This document shows, in pieces, positions 40,926 to 49,822 of a stretch of DNA of 64,000 bases; the stretch's first letter is position 1, and each line of letters starts with the position of its first letter. Made by a program: the position numbers and the translations under genes. The stretch is from NCBI RefSeq assembly GCF_036227205.1, contig NZ_CP109442.1:2418001-2482000 (forward strand). The letters are read 5' to 3'. Below the pieces are notes generated by a model. That model saw nothing but the letters and a program-made list of their open reading frames with translations. It was not told the origin of the DNA and did no database searches. The DNA is from Amycolatopsis sp. NBC_01480. Lineage in GTDB: Bacteria > Actinomycetota > Actinomycetes > Mycobacteriales > Pseudonocardiaceae.

Positions 40926-42185
40926 TCAACAGGACGCCGCGCGGTCCAGCAGCAGCGTGCGTTCCCGCGCGTTGCCGGTGAGCCCGGCGGCGCGTTCGAA
41001 TTCGGTCTTGGCCTCGGCGGAACGGCCCAGCTTCACCAGCAGATCGCCGCGCACGCTGGGCAGCAGGTGGTAGGCCTTCAACGCCGGCTCGTCGAGCAGC
41101 CGGTCGACCAGCTCGAGCCCGGCCGCGGGCCCGGAAGCCATCGAAACGGCGACGGCGCGGTTCAGTTCGATCACCGGCGACGGCGTGATCTGGGCCAGAC
41201 CTGCATACAGGGCAGCGATTCTGCCCCAGTCCGTCTCGTCCGGGGTGCGGGCGCGCGCGTGGCAGGCGGCGATCGCGGCCTGCGCCGAATACGGGCCGTA
41301 CGCGCCGCCGGCCAGCTCTTCCGAGCGGGCCAGCGCGGCGAGACCACGGCGGATGAGCAGCTGGTCCCAGCGCCCGCGGTCCTGCTCCATCAGCAGCACC
41401 GGCTCGCCGTTCGGCCCGGTGCGCGCGGCCGAGCGCGACGCCTGGATCTCCAGCAGCGCGACGAGCCCGTGCACCTCCGGCTCCGCCGGCATCAGCCCGG
41501 CGAGCACCCGGCCGAGGCGCAGCGCGTCCTCGCACAGCGCCGGGCGCATCCAGTCGTCACCGCGAGTGGCGGAGTAACCCTCGTTGAAGACCAGGTAGAT
41601 CACTTCCAGCACCGACGAAAGCCGCGCGACGCGTTCTTCGCCGACCGGCACCTCGAACGGGACGCATCCGTCGGCGAGCGACTTTTTCGCGCGCACAATC
41701 CGCTGCGCGATCGTCGACTCCTTGACGAGGAACGCGCGCGCTATCTCGTCCGTGGTCAGGCCGCCGAGCATCCGGAGGGTGAGGGCCACGCGGGCCTGGG
41801 TGGACAGCACGGGGTGGCAGGCCGTGAACACCAGGCGCAGCAGGTCGTCCTCGATGTGCTCCTCGTCGAGCACGGCGTCGAAGTCCGGCAGCACGCCTTC
41901 GCCGACGCGCTGTTCGCGGCCCAGCTCGTCGAGCTTGCGGCCGAGGTTCTCGTTGCGCCGGAAGTGGTCGATCGCGCGCCGCTTCGCCGTGGTCGTCAGC
42001 CAGGCGCCGGGGTTGCGCGGGACGCCGGTCTCCGGCCACTGCTCCAGGGCGGCGACCAGCGCATCCTGCGCCAGCTCCTCGGCGAGCCCGACGTCGCGCA
42101 CCATCCGCGCGAGCCCCGCGATCACGCGTGCGGACTCGATCCGCCACACCGCCTCGACGGCGCCGCGCGTCCCCTGCGTTTCCAC
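40926..42185 (-). CDS. ECF sigma factor with C-terminal TPR-like extension (ECF42 type)
   Basis: 419 residues, far longer than a simple ECF. Region 2 (GLAEELAQDALVAALEQWPETGVPRNPGAWL) and region 4 (LTLRMLGGLTTDEIARAFLVKESTIAQRIVRAKK) occupy the first 190 residues; the rest is a helical TPR-like extension (NEGYSATRGDD, LLEIQASR, AIAACHARA, LNRAVAVSMA). This architecture together with an adjacent DGPF/YCII gene defines the ECF42 group, where the extension replaces a classical anti-sigma factor. The DGPF gene lies 92 bp upstream on the same strand. Confidence 0.93.
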   Translation of the reverse strand: METQGTRGAVEAVWRIESARVIAGLARMVRDVGLAEELAQDALVAALEQWPETGVPRNPGAWLTTTAKRRAIDHFRRNENLGRKLDELGREQRVGEGVLPDFDAVLDEEHIEDDLLRLVFTACHPVLSTQARVALTLRMLGGLTTDEIARAFLVKESTIAQRIVRAKKSLADGCVPFEVPVGEERVARLSSVLEVIYLVFNEGYSATRGDDWMRPALCEDALRLGRVLAGLMPAEPEVHGLVALLEIQASRSAARTGPNGEPVLLMEQDRGRWDQLLIRRGLAALARSEELAGGAYGPYSAQAAIAACHARARTPDETDWGRIAALYAGLAQITPSPVIELNRAVAVSMASGPAAGLELVDRLLDEPALKAYHLLPSVRGDLLVKLGRSAEAKTEFERAAGLTGNARERTLLLDRAASC

Positions 42186-42203
42186 CGGCCCATCACACAG
42201 GCC

Positions 42204-42234
42204 CGCCCGCCCGAGGGCAACCCTCGGGCGGGCG
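42204..42234 (-). terminator. 14-bp hairpin between the DGPF gene and the ECF42 sigma gene
   Basis: The stem 42204-42217 with 42221-42234 (core GCCCGCCCGAGGG) has a three-nt loop CAA and is almost purely GC. It lies between two co-oriented genes and could terminate part of the transcription from the DGPF gene, lowering sigma factor levels. Confidence 0.55.
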
Positions 42235-42277
42235 CGCCGTCACCCGGCCCGGGTGAGCTGCGCGGCGGCGGACCGGA

Positions 42278-42703
42278 TCAGTTCTTCGCGCTCTCCGCCC
42301 GCAGCTTCTCCTCGGCCTCACGCAGCTCGGGGGTCATGTTCTCGCCGAAGTCCTCGGCCTCGAAGATGCGCCGGATCTCGATCTCGTGGTGGGCGCCGTC
42401 GGTGTTCGGCACGCGCTTGACCCACTCGATGACCTCCTCCTTCGAGCGGACCTGCAGGATCCAGAAGCCGGCGATCAGCTCCTTGCTCTCCGCGAACGGC
42501 CCGTCGACCACCTTGGGCTCGGCCGTACCGCCGAATTTGACGCGCACGCCCTCGGCGCTGGCGGTGAGGCCCTCGCCGGCCAGCATGACCCCGGCGCGGA
42601 CCAGCTCCTCGTTGAACTTGCCCATCTCCGTGAGCAACTCGGTGCTCGGGAGCTGGCCGGCTTCGCTCTCTTCACTGGCCTTCATGATCACCATGAACCG
42701 CAT
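42278..42703 (-). CDS. DGPF-domain (YCII-related) protein
   Basis: 141 residues from the ATG at 42703 with GAGGA seven nt upstream. It shows the eponymous motif VVDGPFAESKELIAGFWI and the beta-alpha start MRFMVIMKASEESEAG. Such proteins are the constant partners of ECF42 sigma factors and are thought to belong to their regulon. Biochemical activity unknown. Confidence 0.93.
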   Translation of the reverse strand: MRFMVIMKASEESEAGQLPSTELLTEMGKFNEELVRAGVMLAGEGLTASAEGVRVKFGGTAEPKVVDGPFAESKELIAGFWILQVRSKEEVIEWVKRVPNTDGAHHEIEIRRIFEAEDFGENMTPELREAEEKLRAESAKN

Positions 42704-42835
42704 CGGAAGATCCTCTCTCTCGGTTGGCTTCACTGACGCGTCGATCGGCCGGCCCCTGAATCGACACGGTGGCCGAACTTTTTTCCCGGAGCCGAAACTA
42801 GCAGGTCAGACGGCTGCTTGAGGGGTGGAGCGGGC

Positions 42836-43888
42836 GTGGGAGAATTCCCGCTCGTGGCGCAACTCCCCGACGACCTCCGCTCGTCCCTCGACGGCGAACT
42901 GGGCCGGTTCCCCGAAGCACGGCTCGCTCAGGCGGTCGACAAACTCAGCACGCGCTACCGGCAGGGCGACGCCGCGACGTCGCCGATCCTGTCCTCGGAG
43001 ATCGACGTCGCCGCGTACGCCGGCTACCGCATGCCGGCCACGTACGCAGCTGTCGCCGCGGCGTTCGGCGAAGCAGCGGCTGCCGCTCCGGGCTTCGCGC
43101 CGCGGACGCAGATCGACATCGGCGGCGGCACGGGCGCGGCGGTCTGGGCGGCGGCGCAGGTGTGGCCGTCACTTTCGAAGTGCACGGTGATCGAGCAGGT
43201 CGCCGGGGCACTCACGCTGGGCCAGAAACTCGCGTCGACGGCGGTTTCCCCTGCCGTCCGGGGCACGACCTGGCAGCGCGGGCTGGTGGACCCGGCGTCG
43301 GCCGCGCCGGAGGCCGACCTGGTGACGATGTCGTACGTCCTGGGCGAACTCCCGGAACGCGGCCGGGACGACGTCGTCCGCTGGCTGGCCGCGAAGGCCG
43401 GCACCGTGGCGCTGATCGAACCGGGCACGCCCGCGGGCTTCGCACGGATCCGCGCGGCTCGGGACGTACTGCGCGGGATGGGCCGTCGTCTGGTGGCGCC
43501 GTGCCCGCACGACGGGGAATGCCCGATCCAGCCGGGCGAGGACTGGTGCCATTTCGCCGCGCGGCTGCCGCGTTCGGGGCTGCACCGTCGGATCAAGGCG
43601 AGCACGCTGGGTTTTGAGGACGAGAAGTTCTCGTACGTTGTCGCTTCTGCTGTTCCTGCGGTTTCGGCTGGTCCTACGGTTCCGGCTGGTTCGGCTGGTG
43701 TTGCGGACCTGGCCCGCCCGGCTGCGCGAATCCTGCGCCACCCCCGCAAGCACAAGGGCTGGGTACAACTCGACCTGTGCACTGTGGACGGCCTAGCCCC
43801 CGGCGTCACAGTCTCCAAACGCCAAGGCCCCCACTACCGCGCCGCCCGCGCCGCCGAATGGGGCGACGCCTGGCACACGGAGGACTAG
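42836..43888 (+). CDS. Rsm22-like small ribosomal subunit methyltransferase family protein
   Basis: 350 residues. An SAM-binding motif is visible in TQIDIGGGTGAAVWAAAQVWP, then SYVLGELPE, and a cysteine-rich block CPHDGECPI ... DWCHF that in this family may bind an iron-sulfur cluster, then EDEKFSYVV. The GTG at 42836 has GGTGGAG five nt upstream. Rsm22 proteins act on or assemble small ribosomal subunits in mitochondria; the bacterial role is less clear. A Pro/Ala/Val insertion (SAVPAVSAGPTVPAGSAG) lies near residue 280. Confidence 0.88.
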   Translation: MGEFPLVAQLPDDLRSSLDGELGRFPEARLAQAVDKLSTRYRQGDAATSPILSSEIDVAAYAGYRMPATYAAVAAAFGEAAAAAPGFAPRTQIDIGGGTGAAVWAAAQVWPSLSKCTVIEQVAGALTLGQKLASTAVSPAVRGTTWQRGLVDPASAAPEADLVTMSYVLGELPERGRDDVVRWLAAKAGTVALIEPGTPAGFARIRAARDVLRGMGRRLVAPCPHDGECPIQPGEDWCHFAARLPRSGLHRRIKASTLGFEDEKFSYVVASAVPAVSAGPTVPAGSAGVADLARPAARILRHPRKHKGWVQLDLCTVDGLAPGVTVSKRQGPHYRAARAAEWGDAWHTED

Positions 43889-43929
43889 CCCGACAAACGA
43901 GCCGCCGAGCCCTCTCCCGACCCTGGACC

Positions 43930-44026
43930 CACCCCCGCCCTCCTCTGGGGGGCGTCCCATGCCCAGTCTACCGGCGAGGTCCGACGGGACCCGGGAAAAG
44001 CGGGCCTGGAGCTGGAGTTGTCCACA
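43930..44026 (-). repeat. dispersed GC-rich element, copy B
   Basis: Read on the minus strand it begins TGTGGACAACTCC and ends in the same block as copy A (GGTAGACTGGGC, then GGGACGCCCCCC and GGAGGGCGGGGGTG). The middle differs and is 12 nt longer. Two related copies in one window suggest a family dispersed in the genome. Confidence 0.75.
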
Positions 44027-44047
44027 ACGGAGGGCGGCTGTGGACAA
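44018..44047. other. inverted pair of DnaA-box-like 9-mers
   Basis: TTGTCCACA (44018-44026) and TGTGGACAA (44039-44047) are perfect matches to the actinobacterial DnaA box in opposite orientation, 12 nt apart. One-mismatch copies CGTGGACAA lie at 44327-44335 and 44408-44416. Neither dnaA nor dnaN is near, so this is not the usual chromosomal origin. Confidence 0.4.
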
Positions 44048-44445
44048 CAGCGGCGGCAGGCAACGGCGGCCGTGGACGGCGGGAACAGGGGCGGGCCACG
44101 ACGGCGGTGGCGACAGGAGACGGCGGGGGCGGGAGCAGGCAACGGCGACGTCGGCGGCGGCGGGCAACGACGACGGCGGCGGCGTGGAGCGGCGGCGGCA
44201 GCAGCGGACCACGACGGCGGCGGACAGCGGCGGTGGCATGCGGTGGCGGCAGGCGGGAGCCGCAGCGACGGGCGGCGGCGGTGGACCACGACGGCGGTTG
44301 CGGCAGGCGGCGGCGATGGCGGCGGCCGTGGACAACGGCGGCGGCAAGCAACGGCGGTGGTGGTGATGGCGGTGGCGGCGGTGGTGGCGGCGGCAGGCAG
44401 TGGCGGCCGTGGACAACGGCGGCGGTGGCGGCGGCGGCAGACAAG
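44027..44445. repeat. GGC-rich low-complexity tract
   Basis: Irregular succession of GGCGGCGG, ACGGCGG and GGCAAGCAACGG/GGCAGGCAACGG words without fixed period; the word GTGGACAACGGCGG occurs twice (near 44328 and 44409). Probably a decayed minisatellite. Confidence 0.6.
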
Positions 44446-44537
44446 ATCGGCTGAAAATCGGCCCGCAGGCCGTGTCCGGATGACCAAAGTGGCTCCGACC
44501 AAGCCGTGAATCAGGGGATCACGGAAAGGACACCGGA

Positions 44538-45380
44538 GTGATGGACTTCCAGAGTCAGTGCGCGGCCATCGTCGGGCAGACCGAGTTGTTGCAGGCCACC
44601 GTTGCGGGGGCGGACCTGGGCACGATCGTTCCCTCCTGCCCGGAGTGGACGTTGGGGCAGTTGCTCAACCACGTCGGCGCCGCGCATCGGTGGGCGGAGG
44701 AGATCGTTCGCACTCGGGCGGAGCAGTTGCCGCCCGATCAGGAGCTGCGGCAGCTTGGCTCGACCCAGCGACCGGCGTCTTGGTTGCCGGACGGCGCCCG
44801 AGAGCTGGCTGACACTCTGCGCGAAGCCGGGCCCGACGCTCGGGTGGTCACACCCGTTCCTGCAGGGCCGCCCCGGGCTGCCTCCTACGCACGGCGCTTC
44901 ATGAACGAGACGGCCATTCACCGGGCGGACGCGACGTTGGCCGTCGGCGCCGAGTTCACGCTGGAGCACGACGTCGCGGTGGACGCCATGGAGGAGTGGC
45001 TGGAACTCGGCTCGCTGCCTGTCATGCTCGATTACTTTCCCGAGCGACGGGCTCTGCTTGGGGACGGCCGCAGCGTCCATCTGTTGCCGACCGACGGTGG
45101 GGAGAAGAGCGAGGGCTGGACTGTCGACCTCACCGGCGAACTCCTCGCCTGGCACCACGGCGCACCCACCAAACCCGCCAAACCCGCCGAGCCCACCGAG
45201 CCCACCGAGCCCACCGAGGTCAACAAGCACCGCGAGCCCACCAACCCCACCGCAACCATCCAAGCCCCGCTCACCGACCTCCTCCTCATCATCTACGGCC
45301 GCCAGCCCGCCAAAACCGCGCACCTCACCGGCGACACCGACTTCCTCGACTTCTACCTCTCCCAAGTCAGCTTCGGCTGA
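44538..45380 (+). CDS. maleylpyruvate isomerase-like (mycothiol-dependent DinB superfamily) protein with 9-nt repeat insertion
   Basis: 280 residues from a GTG with AAGGA seven nt upstream. The MDMPI signature is seen in [25 protein letters not shown], with a later metal-ligand candidate in [10 protein letters not shown]. Between the DinB-like part and the C-terminal domain lies an insertion made of five 9-nt units (45171-45215) giving K-P-A-K-P-A-E-P-T repeats. The remaining C-terminal part ([12 protein letters not shown]) is typical. Second paralogue of this family in the window. Confidence 0.8.
   Translation: MMDFQSQCAAIVGQTELLQATVAGADLGTIVPSCPEWTLGQLLNHVGAAHRWAEEIVRTRAEQLPPDQELRQLGSTQRPASWLPDGARELADTLREAGPDARVVTPVPAGPPRAASYARRFMNETAIHRADATLAVGAEFTLEHDVAVDAMEEWLELGSLPVMLDYFPERRALLGDGRSVHLLPTDGGEKSEGWTVDLTGELLAWHHGAPTKPAKPAEPTEPTEPTEVNKHREPTNPTATIQAPLTDLLLIIYGRQPAKTAHLTGDTDFLDFYLSQVSFG
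45171..45215 (+). repeat. five in-frame 9-nt repeats within a gene
   Basis: Two AAACCCGCC units and three GAGCCCACC units in direct succession encode KPA and EPT triplets in the isomerase-like protein. They probably form a flexible linker and may vary between strains through slippage. Confidence 0.7.
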
Positions 45381-45477
45381 ACCTCGTACCCGCGACCGAC
45401 CCGGCTTCGGTCCCACGCAGGAGGCAGCCGGCCGGCAAAGCAGGCACGATCGACACCATGACCACGCCCGGAGCGCC

Positions 45478-46647
45478 ATGATCGGCCCACTCCCCTGGAC
45501 CGGCCGCCGTGGGCCGCTCGTCGCCGAGGCCGTCACGCTCGGCGTGCTGGTGGTGCTCGATTCGGTCCTGACTCTCCGAGCCGGGCCGGCCGTGGGCGCA
45601 CTGGCCGGAGTCGCCATGGTGTTCGTGCCCGGGCTGGCGCCGGTGGTCGCCGTGCTGGCCGTGTTGCGCCGGCGGTTTCCGGACCACACCGCGGCGGTCG
45701 CCACCGCCGTCTCGGCGCTTTCCTTGCTCGGCACGGCAATCACGGCGGTGATCGCGGCGCTGGGCGAGCGCCTGCCGCCCCAGCCGAGCACGGCCGAGGC
45801 GCTCGCCATAGCGCTGGTCGTGGGCGCGGCCTGTCACCGGCTCGCGCCCAAACCGGCGTTCGTCCAGGCCGCGCTGGGCGGGGTGGCCACCGTGACGGCG
45901 CCGATCCTCCGTTACGGGGTCGGCTCGCCCGAGGCGCTCTTCGCCGCGGCCGCCGCGCTGGCCTGGGGCGCCGCGCTGGCCGTGGGCCTGATCCTGCGTG
46001 ACGCCGACGCCCGTGCCCGCTCCGAGGTCGTCGAGGTCCGCACCGCCGAACGCCTCCGGCTGGCCCGCGAGCTGCACGACCTGGTCGCCCACCAGATCAC
46101 CGGCATCGTCGTGCGGGTCCAGGCCGCCCACCGCGTCACCGAACGCCAGGGCGGCGACACCACGGCGTTCGACGAGATCGAGACGGCCGGCGCGGAGGCC
46201 CTGTCGTCCATGCGACGGCTCGTCGGCACGCTTCGCACGGACGAGGAAAACCTGTTCGCGCCACCGTCCGGGCTCGCTTCGGCCGTGGACCGGGCGGTGC
46301 CCGACGACGGCAGCGTCCGCCTCGAGGTCCCCGACGGCCTCGCGGACCTCACCGCCGCGCCCGAGGTGGTCACCACCGTGCACCGGCTGATCACCGAATC
46401 GCTCACGAACGTCCGGCGGCACGCGCCGCGCGCGACCGAAGTGCGCGTGAGCGTGGGCCACGACCAGCGGAACAGCCTCACCGTCGAGGTGGTCAACGAC
46501 GGCGCCGCCCGCCCCGCGCGCCCCGGCGGCTACGGGCTGATCGGCATGTCCGAACGGGTCAGCGCGGTCGGCGGTACGGTTCAGGCCGGGCCGGAGGCCG
46601 GGCACCGCTGGCGCGTGGCCGCGCGGCTCCCGCTCGGACCCGCATGA
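45478..46647 (+). CDS. NarL-type sensor histidine kinase
   Basis: 389 residues. About five hydrophobic segments fill residues 13-172; the HisKA_3 box follows with H200 in [15 protein letters not shown], then an HATPase with [11 protein letters not shown] and [17 protein letters not shown]. The open frame extends upstream through the neighbouring gene, but the ATG at 45478 starts directly before the first helix. Partner of the response regulator 22 bp downstream. Confidence 0.93.
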   Translation: MIGPLPWTGRRGPLVAEAVTLGVLVVLDSVLTLRAGPAVGALAGVAMVFVPGLAPVVAVLAVLRRRFPDHTAAVATAVSALSLLGTAITAVIAALGERLPPQPSTAEALAIALVVGAACHRLAPKPAFVQAALGGVATVTAPILRYGVGSPEALFAAAAALAWGAALAVGLILRDADARARSEVVEVRTAERLRLARELHDLVAHQITGIVVRVQAAHRVTERQGGDTTAFDEIETAGAEALSSMRRLVGTLRTDEENLFAPPSGLASAVDRAVPDDGSVRLEVPDGLADLTAAPEVVTTVHRLITESLTNVRRHAPRATEVRVSVGHDQRNSLTVEVVNDGAARPARPGGYGLIGMSERVSAVGGTVQAGPEAGHRWRVAARLPLGPA

Positions 46648-46669
46648 CCCCGTCTCCGAGGAGCCCCCA

Positions 46670-47320
46670 GTGCCGGTTCGCGTCCTGATCGCCGACGACC
46701 AGGCGATGGTCCGGACCGGCTTCCGGCTGATCCTGGAGGGCGAGCCGGACATCGAGGTGGTCGGCGAGGCCGCCGACGGCCAGGACGCCGTGCGCCTGGC
46801 CCGCGAGCTGCGCCCGGACGTCACGCTGATGGACATCCGGATGCCCGGCATCGACGGGCTTCAGGCCACGAAGCTGCTGGCCGGGCCGGATGTCGCGGAC
46901 CCGATGCACGTGGTCATGGTGACCACGTTCGGCTTGGACGAGAACGTGCACGCGGCCCTTCGCGCCGGCGCGTGCGGCTTCCTCCTGAAGGACGCCGGCG
47001 CGACGCTGCTCATCGAAGCCGTGCACGCCGCTTCACACGGCGAAGCGCTGGTGTCGCCCGCCATCACAACGCGGCTGCTGTCCCACTTCGTCGGCAGCGC
47101 CCCGCGTCAACAGTCCGAACCGGACAGTCCGCTGACGCAGCGCGAAGTGGACGTCGTCAAGGCCGTCGCGCGCGGTCAGACAAACGCCGAGATCTGCGAA
47201 TCGCTGGTGGTCTCCCTGTCAACGGTCAAAACGCACCTCGCCGCGGCCCAGCGCAAGCTCCGGGCGCGCAACCGCACCGAGATGGCCATCTGGGCTTGGG
47301 AAAGCGGCCTCGTCCGCTGA
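46670..47320 (+). CDS. NarL/LuxR-family response regulator
   Basis: 216 residues from a GTG start. Receiver with D55 ([10 protein letters not shown]) and lysine in FLLKDAG, then a LuxR helix-turn-helix ([43 protein letters not shown]). Follows its kinase gene. The last 102 bases overlap the 3' end of the convergent RDD gene. Confidence 0.93.
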   Translation: MPVRVLIADDQAMVRTGFRLILEGEPDIEVVGEAADGQDAVRLARELRPDVTLMDIRMPGIDGLQATKLLAGPDVADPMHVVMVTTFGLDENVHAALRAGACGFLLKDAGATLLIEAVHAASHGEALVSPAITTRLLSHFVGSAPRQQSEPDSPLTQREVDVVKAVARGQTNAEICESLVVSLSTVKTHLAAAQRKLRARNRTEMAIWAWESGLVR

Positions 47321-47803
47321 CTCCGGCCCGGTTTCGCGCGCCCGCGCCACTTTCACCACCACGGTCCCGGCGACGAGGTCGCCCATCCGCTGGCGCCGGG
47401 GAGTGAACAGCATCAGCCCGATTCCTGCCAGGCCCCAGGCGAACCCGTCCACCAGCATGAGCACCGTCCGGATCACGAACGCCCGCAACGGGGGCTGCTC
47501 GCCCTCCAGCGTGACGATGCGCAGGCGCAGCAAACGCATCGCCGGGGTCTGCCCGTGGTGGCGGTGCGGCCACCAGATCGCGAAGAACCAGAGGCCGGCG
47601 AAGTCCAGCACCATCGCCGTGATCGCGACAACCGTGACGAACGGGACCAGCGCGGCCGGCCCCGCCGGGCGGAACAGCAGCACCACCAGCGTCGCGAGCA
47701 CCAGCAGCGGGACGGCGACGATCAGCTGGTCCAGCACGTATTGGACGATCCGCCGGCCCACCACGCCGAGCCCGCGGCCCTCAGAAGGCCGGGAAGTGGT
47801 CAT
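47219..47803 (-). CDS. RDD family membrane protein
   Basis: 194 residues from the ATG at 47803. Four hydrophobic segments and the RDD core (GRRIVQYVLDQLIVAVPLL, HGQTPAMRLLRLRIVTLEG, FTPRRQRMGDLVAGTVVVK). Function of the family is uncertain (some act in ion exchange). The last 34 codons lie within the opposite-strand response regulator gene and look like non-conserved tail; the natural end may have been lost and the stop supplied by overlap. Confidence 0.85.
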   Translation of the reverse strand: MTTSRPSEGRGLGVVGRRIVQYVLDQLIVAVPLLVLATLVVLLFRPAGPAALVPFVTVVAITAMVLDFAGLWFFAIWWPHRHHGQTPAMRLLRLRIVTLEGEQPPLRAFVIRTVLMLVDGFAWGLAGIGLMLFTPRRQRMGDLVAGTVVVKVARARETGPESADEAAFPSPDGHLGAVARPELALGRGEVRFDR

Positions 47804-47954
47804 GACCCCATCATCACCGCTGCCGCCGCCGGGCGCGCGCCGGTCCTCGTTCTCAGGGCTGATGGGGCAACGGAAGTTCGTCCTTCGGGCCGATAATCCG
47901 CGCCCGCCCGCCCACGAGACTCGGGACCCGATCCGACGGACGAAAGGAACTCCG

Positions 47955-49646
47955 GTGCGAACTTCCAGAGCAGGACTGGTCGCGGTCACCGCGGCCGTGA
48001 TGGCGGCCGCGCTGCCCGCCGCGGCGTCCGCGGCCGGTGACCCGCCGGCGCCCTACACCGGCCAGCAGGTCACCTGGGGCACTTGCGCGTTCAAGCCCGC
48101 GAACGGCGCGAAACCCGCCCAGTGCGCGGAAATCACCGTCCCGCGGGACTGGGCCAACCCGACGGCGGGCGTCGACCTGAAGGTGTCGATCAGCCGGGTC
48201 GCGGCCAGCGGCGAGCGGCAGGGCTCGCTGCTGGTGAACCCCGGCGGCCCCGGCGGGCAGGGCACCTCGCTCGCGGGCGCGCTGGCCGGGCTGGAGCCGT
48301 CGGTCAACCAGTTGTACGACCTGATCGGCATGGACCCGCGCGGCACCGGCCAGGAAGGCAGCGCTGACAAGGGTTTCGTGTGCAACGTGCCCAACGGGCG
48401 GCTGCCGCAGGGACCCCTGGACGCGCGCGACCGCTCAGCGTCCAGCATCGCGAACCACCAGCAGACGGCGCGCGCCATCGCCGAGTCCTGCCAGAGCGAC
48501 GCGCTCGCGCCGTACATCACCACCTGGCAGACCACGCACGACATGGACCTGATCCGCACGCTGCTGGGCGACAAGCAGCTGAACTACCTCGGCTACTCCT
48601 ACGGCACCTGGCTCGGCGCGAAGTACGCGTCGATGTTCCCCGAGCACGCGGGCAAGGTCGTGCTCGACTCCAGCATGAACTTCCAGGGCCGGCTGCAGGC
48701 CGACTTCGAGGCGTTCCCGGTGATCGACCAGCGCCAGTTCGACGACGTCTACCTGCCCTGGCTGTCCCGGCAGTTCCCGGCGCAGCTGGGCAAGACCCCC
48801 GCCGAGGTCAAGCAGACCTGGGAGCGGATTCGCGCCTACTACAAGACAAAGGGCCTGGCGGCGGACAGCTTCGACCACCTCTTCATCGGCAACGGCAGCC
48901 GGATCCAGTGGCTGCTCGGCGTGCTGGTGCTGACGAAGGGCGCGGCCGCGCTCAACGGCACCGCGGCCACACCTCCGGCCACGCTGGCGGACCCACTGGA
49001 CACGCAGTCCCGGACGACGTTCGGCGTCCCGGCCGCCGATCTGACGGTGGCGAAGGTCGTCGCCGGCACGCCCGCGCCGGACTACTCGCAGGTGGGCGGA
49101 ACCCGCTTCGCCGTGGCGTGCGGTGACCAGCCGACGCGCTCGTCGAGCTGGTACAAGCACCTCAGCGACCAGCAGGGCCCGGTGGACCCGCTGTACGGCT
49201 GGTCCTACGGCATCACCGAGCCGTGCGGCTTCTGGTCCGACGCGCCGCAGCACGAGCTGCCCGGCCTGCCGGCCCAGGTCCGGTCGAATGTCCTGGTGGT
49301 GCAAGGGGAATTCGACCCGCAGACCGGGTACGAGCAGGCGAAGGCGGGCGCGCGCTCGGCCGGGGTTCCGCTGGTGTCGGTGGACAATTCGCCGTTCCAC
49401 GGGCAGTACGCGCTCAGCGGCAACCCGTGTGTCGACGGCTTGGTGAACACCTTCCTCACCAAGAACTCCCGCCCGGACAGCACCACCTGCCCCGGCGTCC
49501 CGCTGCCCGCGGAGAACCAGGTGTACCCGGTGCCCGGACCCGTCGACGGCTCGTCGCACGGCCTCGTCACGCAGTTGCAGGACACGCTTTCCACGCTGCG
49601 GCAAGACGTTCAGGACGTGGTCAGCAAGCTCAACGAACAGCGTTGA
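47955..49646 (+). CDS. secreted tripeptidyl aminopeptidase-like alpha/beta hydrolase (TAP family)
   Basis: 563 residues from a GTG with AAAGGA six nt upstream. Signal peptide of about 27 residues ending AAASAA. Catalytic serine S215 in GYSYGTW; oxyanion motif NPGGPGGQG; the TAP C-terminal domain follows with aspartate in VQGEFDPQTGYE and the histidine in DNSPFHGQYA. Probably cleaves tripeptides or small peptides outside the cell, as Streptomyces Tap proteins do. Ends in a polar amphipathic tail (SHGLVTQLQDTLSTLRQDVQDVVSKLNEQ). Confidence 0.92.
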   Translation: MRTSRAGLVAVTAAVMAAALPAAASAAGDPPAPYTGQQVTWGTCAFKPANGAKPAQCAEITVPRDWANPTAGVDLKVSISRVAASGERQGSLLVNPGGPGGQGTSLAGALAGLEPSVNQLYDLIGMDPRGTGQEGSADKGFVCNVPNGRLPQGPLDARDRSASSIANHQQTARAIAESCQSDALAPYITTWQTTHDMDLIRTLLGDKQLNYLGYSYGTWLGAKYASMFPEHAGKVVLDSSMNFQGRLQADFEAFPVIDQRQFDDVYLPWLSRQFPAQLGKTPAEVKQTWERIRAYYKTKGLAADSFDHLFIGNGSRIQWLLGVLVLTKGAAALNGTAATPPATLADPLDTQSRTTFGVPAADLTVAKVVAGTPAPDYSQVGGTRFAVACGDQPTRSSSWYKHLSDQQGPVDPLYGWSYGITEPCGFWSDAPQHELPGLPAQVRSNVLVVQGEFDPQTGYEQAKAGARSAGVPLVSVDNSPFHGQYALSGNPCVDGLVNTFLTKNSRPDSTTCPGVPLPAENQVYPVPGPVDGSSHGLVTQLQDTLSTLRQDVQDVVSKLNEQR

Positions 49647-49649
49647 CAG

Positions 49650-49822
49650 GGGCCGCGCTGCTCGACAGCACCTACACCCCGGACTACGCGACGGGGCCGC
49701 GGTATTGACAGACCTACCGCACGGTCGGCGGCAAGCTCGTCAGCACGGGCTGCACCACGCCGTCGACCTCGCCGACGCCCGCGCCGGCGGTCCCCGTCAC
49801 CGGGGTGTGCCCGGCGCCGTAG
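49650..49822 (+). pseudogene. possible remnant of a secreted protein's C-terminus
   Basis: One frame reads LLDSTYTPDYATGPRY, a TGA (49706-49708), then QTYRTVGGKLVSTGCTTPSTS, continues with a Thr/Ser/Pro linker-like stretch and ends at TAG (49820). The amino acid pattern resembles an extracellular, Pro/Thr-rich tail, but there is no start codon with a ribosome binding site and the frame is broken once. Short and uncertain. Confidence 0.25.

Larger units (their letters stand above)
43889..44537. other. gene-free interval with dispersed element and GGC-rich tract
   Basis: 649 bp between the Rsm22-like gene and the next isomerase-like gene. It holds dispersed element copy B (43930-44026) and a low-complexity tract from about 44027 to 44445 made of CGGCGGCG, GACGGCGG and GTGGACAACGG words. 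All six frames are open for long stretches because of the composition; the products are Gly/Arg/Ala- or Pro-rich and not credible. Confidence 0.65.

Noticed and set aside
44018..44416. Chromosomal origin oriC
   Set aside because: No dnaA, dnaN, rpmH or parAB genes are near and there is no AT-rich unwinding region.
43777..44509. Several long overlapping frames in the GGC-rich tract
   Set aside because: The tract lacks stop codons in all frames because of its composition; products are Gly/Arg/Ala- or Pro-rich low-complexity strings without starts or conserved motifs.
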